Of a DNA stretch of 64,000 bases, positions 59,971 to 64,000 are shown piece by piece. The stretch's first letter is position 1. Each line of letters opens with the position of its first letter. This DNA is from Aerobium sp039839275. GTDB taxonomy: Bacteria > Pseudomonadota > Alphaproteobacteria > Rhizobiales > Rhizobiaceae. The stretch is taken from contig NZ_JBDOQP010000001.1 of NCBI RefSeq assembly GCF_039839275.1, forward strand, positions 620,001-684,000. Direction: 5' to 3'. The notes under the pieces were generated by a model that was not told the origin of the DNA, ran no database searches, and saw only the letters and a list, made by a program, of their open reading frames with translations. The translations under genes were made by a program, and so were the position numbers.

Positions 59971-62157
59971 ATGACCATCGGTTTCCATCTTCGCTCCGGA
60001 CTGGCGGGCAGTGTCGCGGCCGTCGCCATCATCGCGTCGTCCATTGCGCAGGCCCAGGACGGCAACGTGACGCAACTCGAGAGGCTCGTGGTCGAGGGGC
60101 AGGGCGGCGAGGCTGAGGAAGCGGGTGGCGTCGGCCCGGTCGAGGGCGTCGTCGCCAAGACGTCGCGCGTCGGTGCCAAGAGCGCGACCGCGCTGCAGGA
60201 AATCCCGCAATCCGTTTCCGTCATCGGCCGTGAGGAGATCGACGATCAGGGCGCCCAGAAGGTCGATGAGGCGCTTCGCTACACCGCCGGTGTCTTCTCT
60301 CAGCCCTTCGGTCCGGACAGCGACACGAACTGGATGTTCATTCGCGGCTTCCAGGCGACGGCGACGGGCGCGTACATGGACGGGCTGCAGCTCTTCAGCT
60401 ACGGCTTCGGCGGCTTCTATGTCGACAGCTTCGGCCTGGAGCGCATCGAGGTGCTGAAAGGGCCGGCGTCGGTCCTATATGGCGGTTCCAACCCCGGCGG
60501 CATGGTCAATTACGTCAGCAAGCGTCCGGAATTTGCCCGCAAGCGCTATGTGGAAACCGGCGTCAACGATGCCGGCAACGCCTATCTCGGCTTCGACATC
60601 GGCGACGTCGTCGATGACACCATCGCGATGCGCATGACCGGCCGGATCGCCGGCGGCGATACATACAGCGACTACCAGGACGGATGGCGCGGCTTTATCT
60701 CGCCGTCGATCACCTGGAAGCGCGACGAGGAGACCAGCCTGACGCTGCTGGGCAACTACACGCACATCGACGAGAACCACAATGGCGGCAGCTTCCTGCC
60801 CTATGAAGGAACCGTCGTCGACCGTATCTTCGGCGGCGTGAATTACGGTCGCATCGACCGCGATGCCAATTTCACCGAGCCGTCCGTCGATCTTTACGAG
60901 CGCGAGCAGGCGTCGATTGGCTATGAATTCGAGCATACGCTGGACAATGACTGGAAGGTGCGTTCGCTGGCCCGCTTCGGCGTGGCGAATGTCGACGAGG
61001 TCAGCATCTATCCGGACGGCTGGGCCGATGCGACAAGCCTCAACCGTATCAATTTCGGCCACGACACCACGTCGACGACGTTCCTGATCGACAACCAGAT
61101 CGAGGGCACGATCGTGACCGGTCCGGCGGAACACCGCATCCTGGCCGGCATCGACTACAAATATTACAACATCGACCAGGTCCAGTCCTCGGCGCTGTTC
61201 GGCACGACGCCGCAGATCGATGCCTTCGACCCTGTCTATGGCGCGGCGCTGACGGATCGCGTCAGCTATCTGAACCAGGACCTGACCCAGCAGCAGCTCG
61301 GCTTCTACCTGCAGGACCAGATCCGCTTCGGCGGCGGCTGGCTCGCCACGCTCAATGGCCGCTATGACCATGGCTGGCTCGAGGCGCACGACATGGCGAC
61401 CTACTATTCGCCGGACCAGGATTTGATCCAGGAGCGCAGCAACGGGCGGCTTTCGGGACGCGCCGGCCTCGCCTACGAATTCGCCAACGGCGTCACGCCC
61501 TATGCCAGCGTCGCCACCTTCTTCAATCCGATCATCGGTACGGATGCCAATGGCGACCTGTTCGAGCCGGAGGAAGGCGTCCAGTTCGAGGCCGGCGTGA
61601 AATACGTGCCGACCTTCATGGATGGGCTCTTCACCTTCTCGGTCTTCGACCTGACGCGCCAGAACGTGCCGTCCAACGTCACGGCGTTCACCCAGCTTCA
61701 GACCGGCGAGGTGCGCTCGCGCGGCTTCGAGGCAGAGGCGAAGGTGAACATCACCGAGCAGTTCAAGGTCACCGCGGCGCTGACCGCCTACGACATCGAG
61801 ATCACCGAAGACGAGGATGTAAGCCTGATCGGCAATACGCCATTCATCGTGCCGGAGGTGATGGCGTCGCTTTCCGCCGACTACACCTTCCGCGGCGATG
61901 CCTGGTACGATGGCGTTTCCGTCGGCGGTGGCGTGCGCTATCTCGGCTCGTCCTGGGCCGACAACGCCAACACCCTGAAGGTGCCGGACGCCACGCTGGT
62001 GGACCTCAAGATCGGCTATGCGCGCGACAATTGGGGCGTTGACCTGAACGTCACCAACCTTTTCGACGAAACCTATGTCGCAAGCTGCCAGACGGCGGTG
62101 ACCTGCTCCTACGGCGAAGGCCGTTCCTTCAAGCTGCGCGCGCACGCCACATGGTGA
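59971..62157 (+). CDS. TonB-dependent siderophore receptor (FhuA type)
   Basis: A 728-aa outer-membrane receptor. It has a signal peptide (SVAAVAIIASSIAQAQ, cleaved near residue 30) and no extra N-terminal signalling domain. The plug domain (~70-190) shows SVSVIGREEIDDQGAQKVDEALRYTAGVF, FIRGFQATATGAYMDGL, and RIEVLKGPASVLYGGSNPGGMVNYVSKRP, read in parts, the hydroxamate-receptor pattern. A 22-strand barrel follows and ends RSFKLRAHATW, an aromatic terminus as required for barrel insertion. It imports a ferric siderophore with TonB energy. It starts an operon with the ABC genes. Confidence 0.95.
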   Translation: MTIGFHLRSGLAGSVAAVAIIASSIAQAQDGNVTQLERLVVEGQGGEAEEAGGVGPVEGVVAKTSRVGAKSATALQEIPQSVSVIGREEIDDQGAQKVDEALRYTAGVFSQPFGPDSDTNWMFIRGFQATATGAYMDGLQLFSYGFGGFYVDSFGLERIEVLKGPASVLYGGSNPGGMVNYVSKRPEFARKRYVETGVNDAGNAYLGFDIGDVVDDTIAMRMTGRIAGGDTYSDYQDGWRGFISPSITWKRDEETSLTLLGNYTHIDENHNGGSFLPYEGTVVDRIFGGVNYGRIDRDANFTEPSVDLYEREQASIGYEFEHTLDNDWKVRSLARFGVANVDEVSIYPDGWADATSLNRINFGHDTTSTTFLIDNQIEGTIVTGPAEHRILAGIDYKYYNIDQVQSSALFGTTPQIDAFDPVYGAALTDRVSYLNQDLTQQQLGFYLQDQIRFGGGWLATLNGRYDHGWLEAHDMATYYSPDQDLIQERSNGRLSGRAGLAYEFANGVTPYASVATFFNPIIGTDANGDLFEPEEGVQFEAGVKYVPTFMDGLFTFSVFDLTRQNVPSNVTAFTQLQTGEVRSRGFEAEAKVNITEQFKVTAALTAYDIEITEDEDVSLIGNTPFIVPEVMASLSADYTFRGDAWYDGVSVGGGVRYLGSSWADNANTLKVPDATLVDLKIGYARDNWGVDLNVTNLFDETYVASCQTAVTCSYGEGRSFKLRAHATW

Positions 62158-62163
62158 GGCGCG

Positions 62164-62955
62164 ATGGCTGAAGGCGCGGGCGAGCCGCTCTATCGCGCCG
62201 AGGCGCTGTCCTTCGCCGTCGATGAGACGCCGATCCTGTCGCCTCTGGCGCTCGACATCCATGGCGGTTCCATGGTCGGCATCATCGGGCCGAACGGATC
62301 GGGCAAGAGTACGCTGGTCAAGCTTCTCGCGCGCCAGCAAGCGCCTTCGGGTGGGGTGCTTACGCTGTGCGGACGGCCTGTCGGCAGCTATGGCGACCGC
62401 GAGTTTGCCCGCACGGTCGCCTACATGCCCCAGTTCACGCCGCCTGCCGACGGCATGAGTGTGGCGGAACTCGTCGCGCTTGGGCGGTTCCCCTGGCACG
62501 GCGCCCTGGGCCGGTTTTCCGACGATGATCGCGCGAAGGTTGCCAAGGCGCTGCGGCGTACGGACCTGACGGATTTTTCCGAGCGGCTGGTCGACAGTCT
62601 CTCGGGAGGAGAGCGGCAGCGCTGTTGGCTGGCGATGATGCTCGCACAGGATACGCGCTTCCTGATCCTGGATGAGCCGACCTCGGCGCTGGACATCGCC
62701 CATCAGGCAGAGATGCTCGAACTGGTGCGCGCGCAGACCCGTGAGCGGGGCGTCGCGGCGATCGTCGTCCTGCACGACGTCAACATGGCGGCGCGATATT
62801 GCGACGAGATCGTCGCGCTCAAGCGCGGCCGCGTCGCCGCCCGTGGTACGCCGGCAGAACTCGTCACGGCCGAGACGCTCGGCGCTCTTTACGGCCTTCC
62901 GATGGGTATCTTGCCGCATCCGGCTACCGGGCAGCCGCTCGGCTACGTCGTCTGA
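62164..62955 (+). CDS. fhuC: Iron-siderophore ABC transporter ATP-binding protein
   Basis: A 263-aa ATPase of the FhuC/FecE type. Walker A is IGPNGSGKSTL, the Q loop is AYMPQFTP, the signature is LSGGERQRCWLAMMLAQ, Walker B is FLILDEPTSALD, and the switch His is in VVLHDVN. It powers ferric-siderophore import across the inner membrane. It starts 6 bp after the receptor gene and ends 3 bp before the binding-protein gene. Confidence 0.93.
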   Translation: MAEGAGEPLYRAEALSFAVDETPILSPLALDIHGGSMVGIIGPNGSGKSTLVKLLARQQAPSGGVLTLCGRPVGSYGDREFARTVAYMPQFTPPADGMSVAELVALGRFPWHGALGRFSDDDRAKVAKALRRTDLTDFSERLVDSLSGGERQRCWLAMMLAQDTRFLILDEPTSALDIAHQAEMLELVRAQTRERGVAAIVVLHDVNMAARYCDEIVALKRGRVAARGTPAELVTAETLGALYGLPMGILPHPATGQPLGYVV

Positions 62956-62958
62956 GCC

Positions 62959-63828
62959 ATGTCGATCAGCAGGCGCACGCTTCTTGGCTTCGCGGCGTCG
63001 GCGCTGGCCGGTCCCGGCATCGCCGCAGCGCCCTCTCGCCTTGCGGTCATAGACTGGGCGTTGCTTGAGACCTGCCTTGCGATGGGGGTGGTGCCGGCTG
63101 CGGCGAGCGAATTACGACAGTATCGGCAGATCGTCCGCGAGCCTGCGGCGCCATCGACGGTCGCGGATCTGGGGCTGCGCGGCACGACCAATTTCGAGAT
63201 GCTGCGCCTCGTGGCGCCGGAGTTGATCGTGATCTCGCAGTTCTACGAATATCAGCGACCTATGCTGGAGCGCGTGGCGCCCGTGCTGAGCCTGCCAAGC
63301 TACGAGGCCGGGCGGCCGCCCTACGCATTGCTGGCGGACTCGACGCGGCGTCTGGGCGAGGTGCTCGGTATTCGCGACGCCGCCGATGATTTGATCGCTG
63401 AAGCCGGCCGTGATCTCGCGAACGCCCGGCGCCTGGTCTCCGGTCACGCGGCACGGCCGGTGTTCGTCATAAGTCTTGGCGATTCCCGTCACTTCCGGGC
63501 ATTCGGGGCCGATTCCATGTTCGGCGACGTGCTCGCGCGGCTGGACCTGCGCAACGCCTGGATCGACCCAACCAGCTACAGCGCGGCTGCACCGGTGGGC
63601 ATCGAGGCACTGGCGCGCGTACCCGACGCCGGAATCGTCGTGATCGAGCCGCTTCCACCGGAGGTCGGTCGCGAACTGCCGCGCAACGCGCTGTGGAACG
63701 CGCTGCCGGCGGCGCGCGACGGTCGGGTCGCGATCCTGCCGCCCATCAACCATTTTGGCGGTTTGCCATCGGCACGGCGCTTTGCCGGGCTGATTTCCGC
63801 AGCGCTGCAGAACTGGCCGGCCGCATGA
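62959..63828 (+). CDS. fhuD: Iron-siderophore ABC transporter substrate-binding protein
   Basis: A 289-aa FhuD-like periplasmic binding protein. The N-terminus SISRRTLLGFAASALAGPG has a twin-Arg signal. The mature part shows RLAVIDWALLETCLAMGVVPAAA, VADLGLRGTTNFEMLRLVAPELIVIS, and RVAILPPINHFGGLPSARRFAGLI, read in parts, typical of hydroxamate siderophore binders. Its stop overlaps the permease start in ATGA. Confidence 0.92.
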   Translation: MSISRRTLLGFAASALAGPGIAAAPSRLAVIDWALLETCLAMGVVPAAASELRQYRQIVREPAAPSTVADLGLRGTTNFEMLRLVAPELIVISQFYEYQRPMLERVAPVLSLPSYEAGRPPYALLADSTRRLGEVLGIRDAADDLIAEAGRDLANARRLVSGHAARPVFVISLGDSRHFRAFGADSMFGDVLARLDLRNAWIDPTSYSAAAPVGIEALARVPDAGIVVIEPLPPEVGRELPRNALWNALPAARDGRVAILPPINHFGGLPSARRFAGLISAALQNWPAA

Positions 63829-64000
63829 GGCGTATGGCGATTGCCCTGTGGGCGGCGCTTGGGCTTCTCGCCACGCTTTTGTTTGCCGTGCGCCTGCATG
63901 CCGGCTGGCCCGGCGCGGACGATCCCCTCGGCCTGCAGCGCGTGATCCTGCTGTATTCGACGTTGCCGCGCGCCGCGGTCGCGATCCTCGCCGGCGCCGC
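63825..64000 (+). CDS. fhuB: Iron-siderophore ABC permease (FhuB/FecCD type), 5' part
   Basis: Only the first ~58 residues lie in the window. The frame starts MRRMAIALWAALGLLATLLF, a first membrane span, and goes on to LQRVILLYSTLPRAAVAILAGAA, where LPR-x-x-x-A-x-LAGA is the FecCD-family motif at the start of the second span. The start overlaps the binding-protein stop by 4 bp. Whether it is the double-length FhuB cannot be seen. Confidence 0.9.
   Translation, partial: MRRMAIALWAALGLLATLLFAVRLHAGWPGADDPLGLQRVILLYSTLPRAAVAILAGA

Noticed and set aside
60475..62919. 814-codon open frame on the minus strand
   Set aside because: It lies opposite the TonB receptor and FhuC genes, is rich in His/Arg/Asp as expected from the complement of GC-rich codons, and shows no domain.

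Overview
The window is high-GC chromosomal DNA from an alphaproteobacterium, most likely of the Hyphomicrobiales (Phyllobacteriaceae/Rhizobiaceae-like). The grounds are the RpoD sequence type, the DUF3768, HlyU and SIMPL family genes, the many ABC and TRAP importers, a rhizobial-type palindromic intergenic repeat, and a RirA-like iron operator (TGA-N9-TCA). The species cannot be named from the sequence alone.

Layout. 1-10.3 kb is core-like: the 3' end of rpoD with its terminator, small metabolic or stress genes (two GNATs, a TetR/VOC divergent pair with twin operators, GFA, YjbQ, HlyU-like, SDR, YcgN, an NTF2-like protein), a 640-aa OmpA-family protein with a huge Ala/Glu/Pro repeat, and a SIMPL protein. 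At 10.38 kb a CAT-anticodon tRNA (best read as tRNA-Ile2) is followed directly by a P4-type tyrosine integrase. This opens an accessory island to about 28.4-29.9 kb. The island carries AlpA, a putative HUH endonuclease, a PD-(D/E)XK nuclease, a protein with a PWWP/Tudor-like barrel preceded by an attenuator-like hairpin, DUF3768, XRE, a secreted-protein operon with one frameshifted member, an amidase, an IS110/IS1111-type element, and a serine recombinase. Its most striking part is an AT-richer three-gene operon: a 983-aa histidine-kinase-like protein, a stand-alone receiver, and a receiver fused to an MTA/SAH-nucleosidase-like domain. This looks like an undescribed phosphorelay-controlled conflict or signalling system. 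No convincing attR was found by eye.

From 29.9 kb the DNA is core or metabolic again: ddl; a cobalamin riboswitch ahead of nrdA-nrdB, whose R2 subunit has Phe in place of the radical Tyr (class Ic-like); a sugar-type ABC importer flanked by a metallophosphoesterase and a Tyr-phosphatase-like protein, with no ATPase of its own; a complete Pot-type ABC importer with a RidA, a dipeptidase and two unknown proteins behind an IclR regulator; a LacI-TRAP-VOC-RuBisCO-like-DUF1537 kinase cluster, probably for acid-sugar catabolism; a chromate transporter; and an AraC-regulated siderophore uptake locus (TonB receptor, FhuC-, FhuD- and FhuB-like) that runs off the window.

How it works together. Most regions follow one plan: a local regulator, an importer and a few catabolic enzymes, typical of a soil or water heterotroph. 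The nrdAB promoter region links deoxynucleotide synthesis to vitamin B12 supply, which suggests a B12-dependent class II reductase elsewhere in the genome. No CRISPR array, rRNA operon or replication origin was seen.
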